Shown here piece after piece: positions 12,055 through 22,157 of a stretch of 64,000 bases of DNA (its first letter is position 1; each line of letters opens with the position of its first letter). Both the position numbers and the translations under genes were made by a program. The stretch spans positions 33,148,283 through 33,212,282 of the forward strand of contig CM020619.1 in NCBI GenBank assembly GCA_009829735.1, read 5' to 3'. The stretch is from Pyropia yezoensis. Taxonomy: Eukaryota; Rhodophyta; Bangiophyceae; Bangiales; Bangiaceae. The notes under the pieces are model-generated. The model was not told the origin of the DNA, made no database searches, and saw only the letters and a program-made list of their open reading frames with translations.

Positions 12055-14502
12055 TCAGTGGGTAGACCCACTGCCCGAGGGAGGCCACTCACGCGTAAGC
12101 GCGTAGACCTCCGTTCTCCACCGGTCGGCAACGTCACGACGGTCGACCACCCGAGTTACCTCGGTGCATAGCTGGACGAGGGTGCTGCGGCCAGCCTCCA
12201 CGTCCTCCAGAGCTTTCTGGAGGCGGTCCAGCACGCCACCGAAGCAACGCGCTGACCCAACCAGCGCAGCACCTGGGGGGATATCCCCCCAGCTAACAGA
12301 GAGACCCCCACGCATTGCGCGGGTAACAAGGGCGTCAACGCCTTCATACCAGAGACGGGGACCCCTGTCATGTAGGACAGGGGCGGGAGGTGACACTCGC
12401 GCAGCCAGAGGAGCCACAGGAGCCGACACGGCTACCACCGGAGCCGGTGGCACCTGATACGAGGCCCGGTAGGACCCTACCGAAGGGGCTCCACCGTAAC
12501 CACGGCGGTACTCCGCCCGACGACGGGACACCTCACGCTCCCCACCCACAGAGCCCCACTCTCGGGGACGACGGCCAACCGCCGCCGGCATCGGGTTACC
12601 GAACCACGGAGCAAGGACCTGAAGAGGGTCATGGATAACCATGGGAATACCCAGGTCAGCAACAGCCTCGGTGGATGCCCACCCATGGCAACTGGGCTCA
12701 CCCGGCTGAGTACGCCGGACACGCAACGAGTGACGAGGCAAGGGGGAAGCCCCAGCCTGCGGGTCCCGGTACGGGGGAAGGGCCAACACCCCAGCCCAGT
12801 TCACGGCATCGTGAACAGCCAGCAGGGCTTCGAACTCCCGGGCCAACCCGGTCTTGGCGGCTATCAGATCCACGCCCAACTGCGCGATGGGCCGACGGAC
12901 ACCCGTCGGGAGATGAAACAGACGACCCTGCCGGCGGACGGACAGCAAGAAGGATGAAGCCTGCCCGAGGGTAACCTCAAGGGTGAAGGTACCCTGCAAC
13001 GGGTGGACCGGTCGCGAGGCCAACACACTCCCGAAGTAGCGAAGGCAGGAGCCGGTGTCAAACCGGAAAGCAGGGGCGGGTTCCCACCCCTCCTGCCATA
13101 GCGGCGGGCGCACGGGAGTGTATACCGGAGCACGACCGTTGCCGGTCTGCAACGCACACGTTATATCCGTGCGGAACGCATCCGCCATGACACCATGGTT
13201 ACGTCGCCAACTCGACGCCGACTTCAACCCCGCCATGGGCGGGTAGGGAGCCGTCAACGACAGATACGGGGGTACCCCCGGGTAGTAGTCAAAGTCGGGA
13301 TACCGACCGGTATCACCCACCGTCTCCCCAAACGCAACCGGCTCCGCCGCCGCCGCAATCCCCCGAGCACTAGCCGGGTAGTCAATCTTCCGCGGCAACG
13401 CGGGGGCAATCAAGTCGCAGACCCCGAAGTTGGGGTCGAGGTAGACCTCACCCCGTCCCACCCGGGTGCGCCAAAGCTGCGCATGCCGGTCGTCCGGCTG
13501 ACTCAGGATCCAATGATGTTCCACCCGGACCGCGTTCGGCTGGTTGACCAGCCGCACCAACTCCCGCTCCCAGCTCGGGTCCACCTTAACGCGGCGGGAG
13601 GACTCTCCACGGGGATGCACCAGGTGGAAGTCCACCCGCATACGCCCATCGGACTCAATCGACTCTTGCACCGTGAGGCCTCGAACCCGAGCCACCAAGT
13701 CGGACACCGACATGGCGGGTTGACCCGCCGCCACGGCGACGCCGCCACCCAACGGGGCAACCCGGGCAGGACCAGGAAGAATCGGGGGCGCCGGGGGACG
13801 CACCACCGGCAGAGGGGCCGACGTCGGAGATGGACGAGGCCGAGGAGGAAGAAGAAGGGCGGGCGCCCGCCCGGAGTAACTCCCGGTGTCAACCGCCATG
13901 GGAGAAGGAGCGTCTTGACCGCTCGACGCCCGCGGCACCGCAGGTACGGCACCGGCGCCGGCACCACCCGTCGGCGTAGCCCCCGCCTCGGAAGGGGAAG
14001 GCACTTGGACAGCCTCCGGAGCCGGAGCCCCGGCCGTGCGGACACCCGCACCGTCTTGACCCACCGCACCGGGTGTCGCACCGCCACCACCACCCGCGTC
14101 AACGTCGGGACCGCCTCGAGGAGTCACCGCCCGGACACCCGGACCACCTTGACCAGCCGGAGTCGGCTGCGGGTCGCCACCTCCGCCGCAGGGCGGACCA
14201 TCTTGAGGTAGCTGCGGTGAGCCGGCACCGGCACCAGGCTCCATCCGGGCAGCCGGCAGAGAGGGGGTAGAAGCCGCCACGCGCGGTTGACCGCCGGGTT
14301 GACCTCCGGCCGACGGCACCGTCGTGCCGCTGCACACGGACGACAGTCCTCCGGCCGACAGACGGACGGACACCGCAGGCCCGTCGTCGTCAGACGAGCT
14401 CACCCCGTATCGCGCGGCGTCGGGACCGACAGGCGCGTCGTCCTCCATCTCCTCCCCGATCAGGAGGTCTTCCTCCTCTTCAAGCACCTGGGGATAGGAC
14501 AT
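12055..14502 (-). CDS. Antisense 3' ORF of A family, open, 815 aa, unknown function
   Basis: The open frame runs against pol between integrase and the 3' LTR. I chose the ATG at 14502 (MSYPQVLEEEEDLL) because the E copy starts at the matching place (MSDPQVPGGGDDLL). An acidic start (about residues 1-30) is followed by a Pro/Gly/Ala-rich low-complexity part to about 270. A well-ordered central region (about 290-600) holds SDLVARVRGLTVQES, VEHHWILSQPDDRHAQLWRT, YPPMAGLKSASSWRRN and LRYFGSVLASRPVHPLQGTF. A second Pro-rich stretch precedes a C-terminal helical segment (GSARCFG...VEAG...TEVTRVVD). I see no signal peptide, membrane span or known catalytic motif. The E copy keeps the protein despite DNA divergence, which argues for past selection. 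Antisense ORFs are known in some plant Tat-lineage elements; I see no evident sequence relation. Confidence 0.75.
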   Translation of the reverse strand: MSYPQVLEEEEDLLIGEEMEDDAPVGPDAARYGVSSSDDDGPAVSVRLSAGGLSSVCSGTTVPSAGGQPGGQPRVAASTPSLPAARMEPGAGAGSPQLPQDGPPCGGGGDPQPTPAGQGGPGVRAVTPRGGPDVDAGGGGGATPGAVGQDGAGVRTAGAPAPEAVQVPSPSEAGATPTGGAGAGAVPAVPRASSGQDAPSPMAVDTGSYSGRAPALLLPPRPRPSPTSAPLPVVRPPAPPILPGPARVAPLGGGVAVAAGQPAMSVSDLVARVRGLTVQESIESDGRMRVDFHLVHPRGESSRRVKVDPSWERELVRLVNQPNAVRVEHHWILSQPDDRHAQLWRTRVGRGEVYLDPNFGVCDLIAPALPRKIDYPASARGIAAAAEPVAFGETVGDTGRYPDFDYYPGVPPYLSLTAPYPPMAGLKSASSWRRNHGVMADAFRTDITCALQTGNGRAPVYTPVRPPLWQEGWEPAPAFRFDTGSCLRYFGSVLASRPVHPLQGTFTLEVTLGQASSFLLSVRRQGRLFHLPTGVRRPIAQLGVDLIAAKTGLAREFEALLAVHDAVNWAGVLALPPYRDPQAGASPLPRHSLRVRRTQPGEPSCHGWASTEAVADLGIPMVIHDPLQVLAPWFGNPMPAAVGRRPREWGSVGGEREVSRRRAEYRRGYGGAPSVGSYRASYQVPPAPVVAVSAPVAPLAARVSPPAPVLHDRGPRLWYEGVDALVTRAMRGGLSVSWGDIPPGAALVGSARCFGGVLDRLQKALEDVEAGRSTLVQLCTEVTRVVDRRDVADRWRTEVYALTREWPPSGSGSTH

Positions 14503-14809
14503 GATAACGGGTGCGGAGTCCCCCGCGCCCACAAGCCGTCGACGGCTACAACCCGGTACGGTGGGATAACCGGGACGAGCCAGGGAAGCGCGGACACCCG
14601 CGCTTATGACCACAAACGGCCACGAGAAGCGCCACAGGCACGCGGGTCGACCCACGCCCCACGGGGCTACGAACGCGCTCCACCCAGGCACCTGAGCGGG
14701 ACGGGGCCACCCCCACACACGGGGTAAGCAAGCGGGGTCACCCCCAACCGCCCCCACGCAACGCGGGCAGCCCCCGCCCCCCACTCAATCGCCCACACGA
14801 GAGGGACCC

Positions 14810-15075
14810 CCCTACCACCAGGCACCTGGTGTCGGATCCGCTTGCACCACCCCTCGGAAAGGGGGGTCGTGAACAAAAACCCGCATCGGGAAATTAACGG
14901 TCCGGAAAACGGATCGTGTGTGTACCACACAAAGGGGGGCACCCCCCTCGGACAACCTCGAAAAGGGGTGTCTGTCGCGACGGGGCGCAAAGCCCCACCC
15001 GACGGGTAAACAGTCACGCGACCCACTTACATTCGGTAACCCGAATGCAACTCGACCCGAGGACGGGCCGAATCT
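14810..15075. promoter_or_regulatory. Hairpin-rich leader between antisense ORF and 3' LTR (A2)
   Basis: This noncoding stretch is conserved in inverted order at about 47745-48010 of element E. It contains a perfect hairpin GGGGC-GCAAA-GCCCC (14982-14996), a G6/C6 inverted pair near 14934-14948 and a near-palindrome TGTGTGTACCACACA near 14918. It is the 5' leader of the antisense transcript if that starts in the LTR. Its function is inference. Confidence 0.45.
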
Positions 15076-15076
15076 A

Positions 15077-15087
15077 AGGGGGGGATA
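15077..15087 (+). other. Polypurine tract (A2)
   Basis: AAGGGGGGGAT lies immediately before the 3' LTR, where Ty3/gypsy elements prime plus-strand DNA. The E copy has the same tract in inverse orientation at 47732-47743. Confidence 0.7.
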
Positions 15088-15088
15088 T

Positions 15089-15449
15089 GTAGCAATATGG
15101 TTGTCCGTATTGTGACCCTAATATCAGGGGGGCTACTTCTAACTCTTAACTTTCAATTTGAGAGTCCGAACTGGTCACGGTATCTATAAGTTACGTATGA
15201 CCAGAGGGACTTGCATCTTGGGGTGGAGGGTAGTTAGTAGTGTCTCCGAGGGTTTATAACGAGGGGGCCGGTGGCGAATCCACCGCCGGCCAAGGAGAAC
15301 AACAAACCCCTCCCATTTGGGCTCCCATCTTGGTCCCCTGGCTTGCGCTCCAAGGACAGCAACCTTGGCCTCCCGGTGACGTTGGTGCCGATCCCCCTTG
15401 GTGAGTGTTCCCTGAGAGTGGACGTGCGACGGATTCCTATTGTGCTACA
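15089..15449 (+). mobile_element. 3' LTR of A2 (361 bp)
   Basis: It begins TGTAGCAATATGG and ends TGTGCTACA, giving the TG...CA ends of an LTR. It matches the inverted LTRs at 47370-47731 and 58591-58952 over its length. Confidence 0.93.
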
Positions 15450-15540
15450 CGCGCGTGGGCACAAAACAGAGTGTCGTGCGGCAGACACAAAACCTCACGC
15501 GCACTGCTGGCAGACAAATGGGAAACGGGGAGCGCCGCCC

Positions 15541-15827
15541 CCAAGTGGGGTGGGTGGTGGAGTACCTGCTACTGTGCCCCCCCCCGGGGGTGGCCAATGT
15601 GTTCCTCCACGTGGAGGCCACCAACGCCGCGGCGGTGGGGCTGTACGAGCGGTCGGGCTACGCGGTGTATGAGGCTGGCGCGGAGGGGGGGGGGGGGGGG
15701 GGGGGGGGGGTGCCCGCCTGGCTCCGCTCCCTCGCCAAGGCGTCGGCCGTGCTGATGCGCAAGGCGGTGGTGGACGGCGTGCGGCCGGCGGTGGCCCTCC
15801 GGTCAGACATTGCCGAGGTGGACGACG

Positions 15828-15859
<32 letters not shown>

Positions 15860-16522
15860 GGGCGCGGCGCGGGTCGGCGTCACGCCGGCACGGCGCCCGC
15901 CGGCAGGCGGGGTGGGGCCCGCCGCCGCGGCAGCGGGGTGGCGGCGGGCGTCCTCCCCCGCGCCGACCTGACCGCCGCCCTCCTCGACGGCGACGGCACG
16001 GGCGCGGCGGCGCTGCTGCCGCCCCTGTGTGCGGTGGCGGGCCTCGGCCGGGGGGGGGTGCTCCACCCGCCGGGTGTTGCCGCCGCCGCCGACGCCCTCG
16101 CCGCCCGCGCGGCGCTCGAGGTGGCCGCCGCCGCCGCCCGCGTCGGCGGGCCGCTTCCGTCGGCGTCGGGGGCGCGCACTCGCCTGCCCGCCGTCGAAGT
16201 GGGCGAGTGTGCCTGTGTCGGTTCGGCAGGGGGAGTGGCGGCGCTGGTCTCTGCGCTTGACGAGTGGTGGCGGTGGACATGCCGCCACCGCTGCTGTCAT
16301 CATTCCGAACCCCTGTCCCGCTGTCGGCCCCCCCCGTCGGCGTCGGCGTTAGCCTCGGGAGGCGCCCGCCGGTGCCTTCGTCTCGGTCGGGCGGGGACGT
16401 GGGGGACCCGGCCGGCGGCTCGGAGCCGCCGGGGCTCGTGGGGGGGCTCCTCGCCGGACGCGGCGTCGCCGTCGGCGGGGGTGGGGTGGCGGCGGCCCCC
16501 GTGGGGCGCGGCGTCGCGGTAA
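15541..16522 (+). CDS. GNAT-family N-acetyltransferase, 3' exon with long C-terminal extension
   Basis: The + frame contains the C-terminal half of a GNAT fold: a strand with VFLHVEATNAAAVGLYERSGY (about 15597-15660) and a closing strand LAKASAVLMRKAV (about 15733-15770). These are the hallmark motif-B region of acetyl-CoA-dependent acetyltransferases. The acetyl-CoA-binding motif A upstream is absent: the A2 LTR ends only about 90 bases before this exon, so the 5' part lies beyond an intron or was separated by the element. A run of about 26 G (15685-15710) encodes poly-Gly and a CCG repeat encodes poly-Pro. An Ala-rich extension follows (LLDGDGTGAAALLPPLCAV). The frame stays open to 16522, but the true end may be earlier, near 16270, because it meets the convergent gene there. 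Substrate unknown. Confidence 0.55.
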
Positions 16523-17351
16523 CCACCGGTTGCGGCGGTCGTGTCGACGGCGGCGGCTGCGGCGGCGGCGGTGACGGCGGCGGGAGGGTCGACGCCGCCG
16601 GCACTGCATACATGCACAGCACGGCCGTGTGGTTAAAAACGACGGCGCCCTGGCGGCCGGCGGGGAGGCGGGGCTCGCCCGCGCCCGCCGGCAGAGTCAG
16701 GCCAGCATCGCCAAACGCCGCCCACGTGTCGGGGCCCCACGGCCGGCGGGGGCCGCACACCAGCGTGTCGAGCTCGACGCCCAGGGCGGTGCTCCAGGTG
16801 GCCTTCGCCGACCGCACCTTTGAGCTGCGGAGCAGGCGGCGGATGTCGGGCGGCGACGGCAGCGCCGCCGCCACCAGCGGGCTGTCATAGCCGGCTGGGG
16901 TGACGCCAACGATGGCCCCCTCCGGATTGCCGTCGCAGGGGACCCTCCCGTGGATGATGCAGTCGCCATCCCAGCGGAGCGCAACGGACGGGGGCACTCC
17001 GGGAATGGTGTGGTCCTCCTTGAACATCCATGTGGGTGGGCACCGCGCGCCGCCGCCGCTCCACCAGAGGGCGTAGGAGGTGTGGGGCAGGTCGGGGAGC
17101 CGCACCAACCGGGACGTTGCAGCCGCCACAGCCGCGGCGGGGATGGGCGCGCCCGCAGGGAGCGGTGGCTGGGAAGCGTCGGCCCCGCGACCGGCCACCG
17201 CTGCCACAGGGACGACACCACGGGAGGCGGGCATGGTGGTTTTGGAGGCGGCTGCGGCGACGTCGGCGGCGGCGACCACAGCCGCTGCCGCCGCTGCCGC
17301 CGTCACTACCGCTGCCGCCCATGGAGGACACCAACGAGTCGGAAAGGCCAT
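16240..17351 (-). CDS. Unknown protein with Ala-rich hydrophobic N-terminus and Pro-rich tail
   Basis: I do not recognise this protein. The ATG at 17351 (MAFPTRWCPPWAAAVV) starts a hydrophobic Ala/Val stretch over residues 11-35 that could be a signal peptide, transit peptide or anchor. A compact region follows with normal composition (LPHTSYALWWSGGGARC, WMFKEDHTIPG, IHGRVPCDGNPEGAIVG, VELDTLVCGPRRPWGPDTW, VFNHTAVLCMYAV), including several Cys. Then comes a Pro/Thr/Ser tail of the kind seen in wall or secreted proteins. The frame remains open to 15495 only because the DNA is GC-rich; beyond about 16240 it runs antisense to the GNAT exon and turns Arg-rich, so I end it there. The two genes converge. 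Confidence 0.4.
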
Positions 17352-17400
17352 GCCCTGGGGCGTCGCGGTCGCTCTCACCGCCCTCAACAGGACGAGCAAT

Positions 17401-19700
17401 TCAATGAATTGCGGGTGGGGTGACAAACAACGCCGCGCTGCAGCGGTTGGCCTGCGCGCGGCGCGGTGGCAAAAATAAGGAGAGCAAGAGCGGCGGTGCA
17501 GAACGGCAGCCACCGTGGGTGGTGTGGCTCTCGGCGCGGGAGGGCGGACCCGCCAGCGGTTGTATGTACGTGCGTGACGCGTGCGTCGCGACCGCACCGC
17601 AGCGGCGGCTGTAGGTAGTCGGCTCACGGCTTTGGGCGCGGACGAGGGGTGGCCCTCCCCGGGCGGTCTCGCAGCCCCCGAGCCCCGTGTGGGGTTTGCG
17701 TGTGTGGTGGTGGGTGGGGGGCGGCCCAGTCGGGTCACCCCTGGCAGGGCTCTGCGCGCACACACCCCCGCCGCGTTCCTCTCCATAGCTGTGCCGCTGT
17801 CCTATCCGTGTCCCTTTTCTCCAAAGGTCCGCAGCCGCCACAAGGAGAAACGAGAGAGCTTTTGCCACAGCGCCGCTCACACACCTCTCCAGGGGGCTGC
17901 GGGGGCCTCAGGTGCGCGGCATTCCTGCAGGGCTGGCCCACCGCTGGGCTGCCGCATGCCTCTTCCCCCGCCCGTGCCCGTGCCCCCCCCTCCCAAGAGG
18001 GTCCAACAGCGTGCCAGTTACGTCCCAGATGTTCTATGGCCGCGCCAGCTGGCGCGCCGGCGGACGAGGCGGGCGAGGCCACCACCTATGGCGGTTGGAG
18101 CGCCGACCGCGGTCCGCGCGCGCACTGGGGGGGCGGGGGGGGGGGGGGGGGGGGGGATGCGTGGCCACCACCGATGCGGTGCGGCCCGCGTGGCCACCAC
18201 GGGGGGCAGGGGAAGATCCACGGCAGCAGCCGCCGGCAGCAGAGGTGCCTTGCGGATGGGGCACGCGCGGGACTTGCCGATGGTGCTGACAAATCGGAAG
18301 AAGAACCGCGGCAGCAGGCAATGCGTTTGGTGGCGGAGGGGGGACAGCGGTGCTACAGGAGCCTGCCGGCAGCCGCCCCAAACGGCTGACGCTCATTGTC
18401 CACGACAGCCCCCTGCCGACGGCAAGGGCCTCCTCCCGTCGAAGAGTTGTGTGTGGGGAGGTGACGCGGCGGGGGGCCGTCGTCCCAGCGAGAACGTCCG
18501 CCGCTCGTCGCAAAGATTGGCGCAACGGGCGGACAAGGTCCGCGGCAAGGGTGTCCCCCCACCCCACCCCCCCCGCCCTCTCCCCCTCTCCCCTCCCCGT
18601 TTTTGCTCCATCATCATGGAGGGTGCCCCCCTCCGCTCCCGGCCCCGATACCATGCTCACACGAGCTCTAAATTTCTCCAATATTCTTCCGACCAATAGT
18701 ATCCGACCTGGCCCAGGTTCGTTCAGTAAGTGATGGACAGGAGCGACCGATCTCGACGATTCCTAGCCGCATGTAGTATGTACCGGCTCACAGCGCACGA
18801 GGGCATTTGGCCTTCAGCCAATAGAATCCCCGGAATACTGCATTCACATATTTCACCATGCATGGGAAGAATAGTTTGAAAGATCATCATCGCCTCGACT
18901 TTTAAAAAATCTTTTGCCCAGGGGAAGGTTTCTGGTGGTCGCCGCGCCCCTCACTTCACCCTTCCGTCCCCGGGGCTGCCCCCATACCTCGTCTCTTCGC
19001 GTGTCCAGGATCCCCCACCACATTCACCGCCATCACGATTCGCACCTCGCGTCATGCCGAGAGCCCCCCCCCCCCCCTCCCCAGCATGGCCACCGCTGCC
19101 GACGGCCGTCATCGCCGGAATAGCCTCCGACGACGTCGCCGCTACCGTCGCCGCGACCGCCGCCTGTTCCCACCGCGGCGGCGGCGAACACCGATGCCGC
19201 AGCCCCCGCGTCGACGCAGGCCTCCACCTGGTCCGCGCCGCCCACACTGGCGGCGGCGCGCGTGGCGGCAGGGGCACTGGCAGCAGCGCCGACCGACAGG
19301 CTACCAGCCGCAGTCACCGCCGCTGACGGGGAGGTGTCAATGCCGCGGACGGGGGCGAGTCACCGCCCATGGGGCCGCCGCCACCCCCTACTACATTCTT
19401 CCCCGCTCACATGAGAGACCTGTGCAAGGACGCCTCGCCACGCAGCCACCCTCAAACCCCATTCAGTTCAAGGTGGTGCCATCTCCTTACCCCCCCCGGC
19501 GGTCCCTCTCCACCATAATACATTGCCATCCATAGTGCCATCAATAGTGCAGCTTCTGGAAGTCCGACGACCGCAGTAATACGAGAGGACGCCGTTCGCT
19601 CCACTGCCTCCTTCCTGGGCGAGCAAGAACATTCGAAAACCTTAAAACTTTTCCTGTAGCCCGCAAAGCGCAAATCAATAATCAAAAGCATCCCTAATCA
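17401..19700. other. GC-rich intergenic DNA, no gene supported
   Basis: Many open frames exist but most are Arg/Pro/Gly-rich side effects of high GC. A G-run of about 30 lies at 18126-18156. The least artificial frames are on the - strand: 18696 downward (MVGRILEKFRARVSMV...) and 19317 downward (MTAAGSLSVGAAASAPA...). Either could be an exon, but neither shows a recognisable domain. Confidence 0.5.
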
Positions 19701-22157
19701 AAACAAAAAACTCGTGTGTGCATGGTACCCGGGCCCCGCTCACCCCTTTCCCAGGCACTGGTGAGAGCATAGGGTAGGTGCGCATCTGGGCCGCGTCTGA
19801 TTCAACCTCGGCGCGTGACAACCGCCGAAGGGGGCCGTGCAGTGGCACGGACGCAGGGTTTGGCCAATGGCATGAAGGAAGGCGGTGCCGGGGAGGGCGA
19901 GTGGACTGCAAGAAGGCTTCTCCAAAACCAGTTTGGTCGTCTGGACTGAAATCCTGACAAAAGGCTCTATTTTTCGCAATGCAGAATGGAATGCAAGTGG
20001 CAACCGTAAGCCCAGCGATTGTAACTTGATTCCGCCCTCTGAATGGTCGGTGACAACGATCGAATGCTGACGCATGCGTTGATCGCACCGTAGAGGTCGG
20101 TCGACCTGCATTAGTTACTAGACGCTGTGCCCAAGAAAGGATGTCACAGCAATGGAGAAAGACTGTAACAGCGTGCAGGCACTTTTCGCAGTTCCGCTTA
20201 TGATAAATATAACGCTGTCGTAACTAGAGTTTGTCAAGCATGGATGGCACTAATAAAATCGTTGCATTAATGAACAATAGACTAATTAAAAAATAATCAG
20301 TTGGCGCTTTCCCGTTTTTTGAACTGTTTTTTAAATCAAATGATGGGTGAGCCCCTTTCCCCCCCCCCGACCCCCTTCTCCCCATTGCCTCTTGTCGTGT
20401 TCGTTATCTAATTATTTATGAACGTCACGCCACGGAGCAGCCACACCAAAACGGGGGCTGCGCGACGGTCCGTCGCTCACGCGGACGCTGCCACTTGTGC
20501 CACCACTGCTGTCGCTGACACCGCAGACTTCCTCGCCGCCGCCATGGGCGCCGACCTTCCCACTCTGATGCTAGCACGCGCCGAGGACGGTGGGAGGTCG
20601 ATGCGACGCTGAGGTACACTGAAGGTCTACCTCATATAGTAAGGCGCACGAGATATATATTTATTCCCGGCCGTACGCATGCGACTCCTCGCTGGAAGCC
20701 GGTTCATCATTTTCCCACTTGTGCTGCGGACATGAGAAAAATAAAAAACATCTCCGGAAACGCCCGTGCGAGAGCGAAGAGAGCTCGAAAGGAGCGTACG
20801 CTTTAGTGTTCAAAGTGGGCACTGGCCGACGCTACACTTTTCGAAATCCTAGGTATGAACTGGTACACGCTCTCTTTGGTCCTTTTTTTGCGACCCTACT
20901 TATCAAGCATGCAGAATGCGACCTTCTCGCGCCCAGAAGTCGCCGACGGGTTTCTCCCCGTCTCCGTGCGAGCACGAAGAAGTCTGACAAGCCCTCAAAA
21001 ACTGGACCCAATACTTCTGGCTTCAGCCATGACGCGGTCGAGGATGACCCTGATGAGCAATGTCTTGACCCCAAAGGACAGTCCGTGGGCTGATCTCTCT
21101 ACTGCAGCTGTATTTTACTCAGTGGCGTCCGTGGATTCAAAAATGTGCGCCAGTCAAGATGGACGTTGGCCACGTGCATTACTAACTGAGATAGATCTTG
21201 AGGGTCGAGGCTGCAACGGCCACTGGCTCTGTCACCTTAGCCTCCACGCTGAGGGTCACAGCCGACCCATCACCGCCGTCTGCACCGTCCTGGGCGGCAG
21301 GAAAGTCAGCAACAAGAGTGCGAGGAGCGAGCAGGCATAAAGCGCAGAGTCAGGGCGAAGAAGTGAGAGATGCGCTTCACGGCCTCCCGGCAGCGAGGTC
21401 AGGCCAAGTCCAGCAAAGAACAATAGATGAATTGACACAATTGGGATTCAACTTACTATCTATAGTTAATTCTGAATGTTTCTTCTCGATTGATGCTGTC
21501 ATGCGTGCCACATTTTGACGAGGGTTACATATACTTTGGATTTATGGATGACTGTCGTCCGAGCACTTGCTGTGAGCCCCCAGGTGTCAATCGACTCCTC
21601 AAAAGAGGGGCAAAGCAGCGTATTTTCAGCAAACTTTTTCCCGTTCAAAATCGGGACTAAGTTGTTTAATCGATTAGTGAAGAAACGTACTGTGAGCTCA
21701 CGTTTTCAATGCTGGGTCGGGCGACAGTGGCATTGAACGAGAGATATCGGTCTGCTAGGGTCTCCACCCGCGTCCCCGTTGCGAAATACGCCCCTAGAGA
21801 CCCCTTAATCACGACATGTACGCCACCCTCTCAAGCAGGGCTGCGGTACACGCATGCGGGTACTGATTTGCAGTCCAACCAACGCACTGCCCCCGGACCA
21901 CCGCAGCCGTAACCTCCCCCCCCGTCCTAGAGCACCGCTGTAGCACCACAGGCAGCGTCCGCTGTCCGCTCAAACGAGCAGCTCTCGCGCCTGACCGCCG
22001 GTCTGACGATCACGAGCGAACGGCCACCAGGCCCAGCAGCAGCCGCTATCCCCCCCGACGCCAAGGGCTCTCACCGCCCACGAAGCTCTTACCGCCCTCC
22101 AACACAGGTGGAACAGCAAGCGAGCCGTCCCCCGACCGCAACCTCGTCTGACGGTTG
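19701..22157. other. Lower-GC intergenic DNA, no gene supported
   Basis: Base composition falls toward even and stops are frequent. The longest frame (20855-21340, +) has no recognisable domain. AT-rich patches near 20200-20340 and 20640-20760 may be promoter or 3' regions, but nothing decisive is seen. Confidence 0.45.

Larger units (their letters stand above)
6889..15449 (+). mobile_element. Ty3/gypsy chromovirus, A family, copy A2
   Basis: The copy contains the end of gag, all of pol, a palindrome cluster, an open opposite-strand ORF of 816 codons, a polypurine tract and a 361-bp 3' LTR. The 5' LTR and most of gag are hidden by the gap. Pol counts about one break, so the element looks nearly whole and young. 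Its 3' LTR matches both LTRs of element E. The right flank begins with CGCGC; without the other end a target duplication cannot be checked. Confidence 0.92.

Noticed and set aside
15495-17786. A single 763-aa protein on the - strand
   Set aside because: Only the part from 17351 to about 16240 has protein-like composition. The rest is Arg/Pro-rich and antisense to the GNAT exon, and it stays open only because GC is high.
17581-18699. A 372-aa + strand protein
   Set aside because: Arg/Pro/Gly-rich with a poly-G stretch and no motif; more likely a composition effect.
19033-19317. An Ala/Gly-rich - strand frame as a gene
   Set aside because: Composition is plausible but it is short, has no motif and faces an equally long frame on the other strand.
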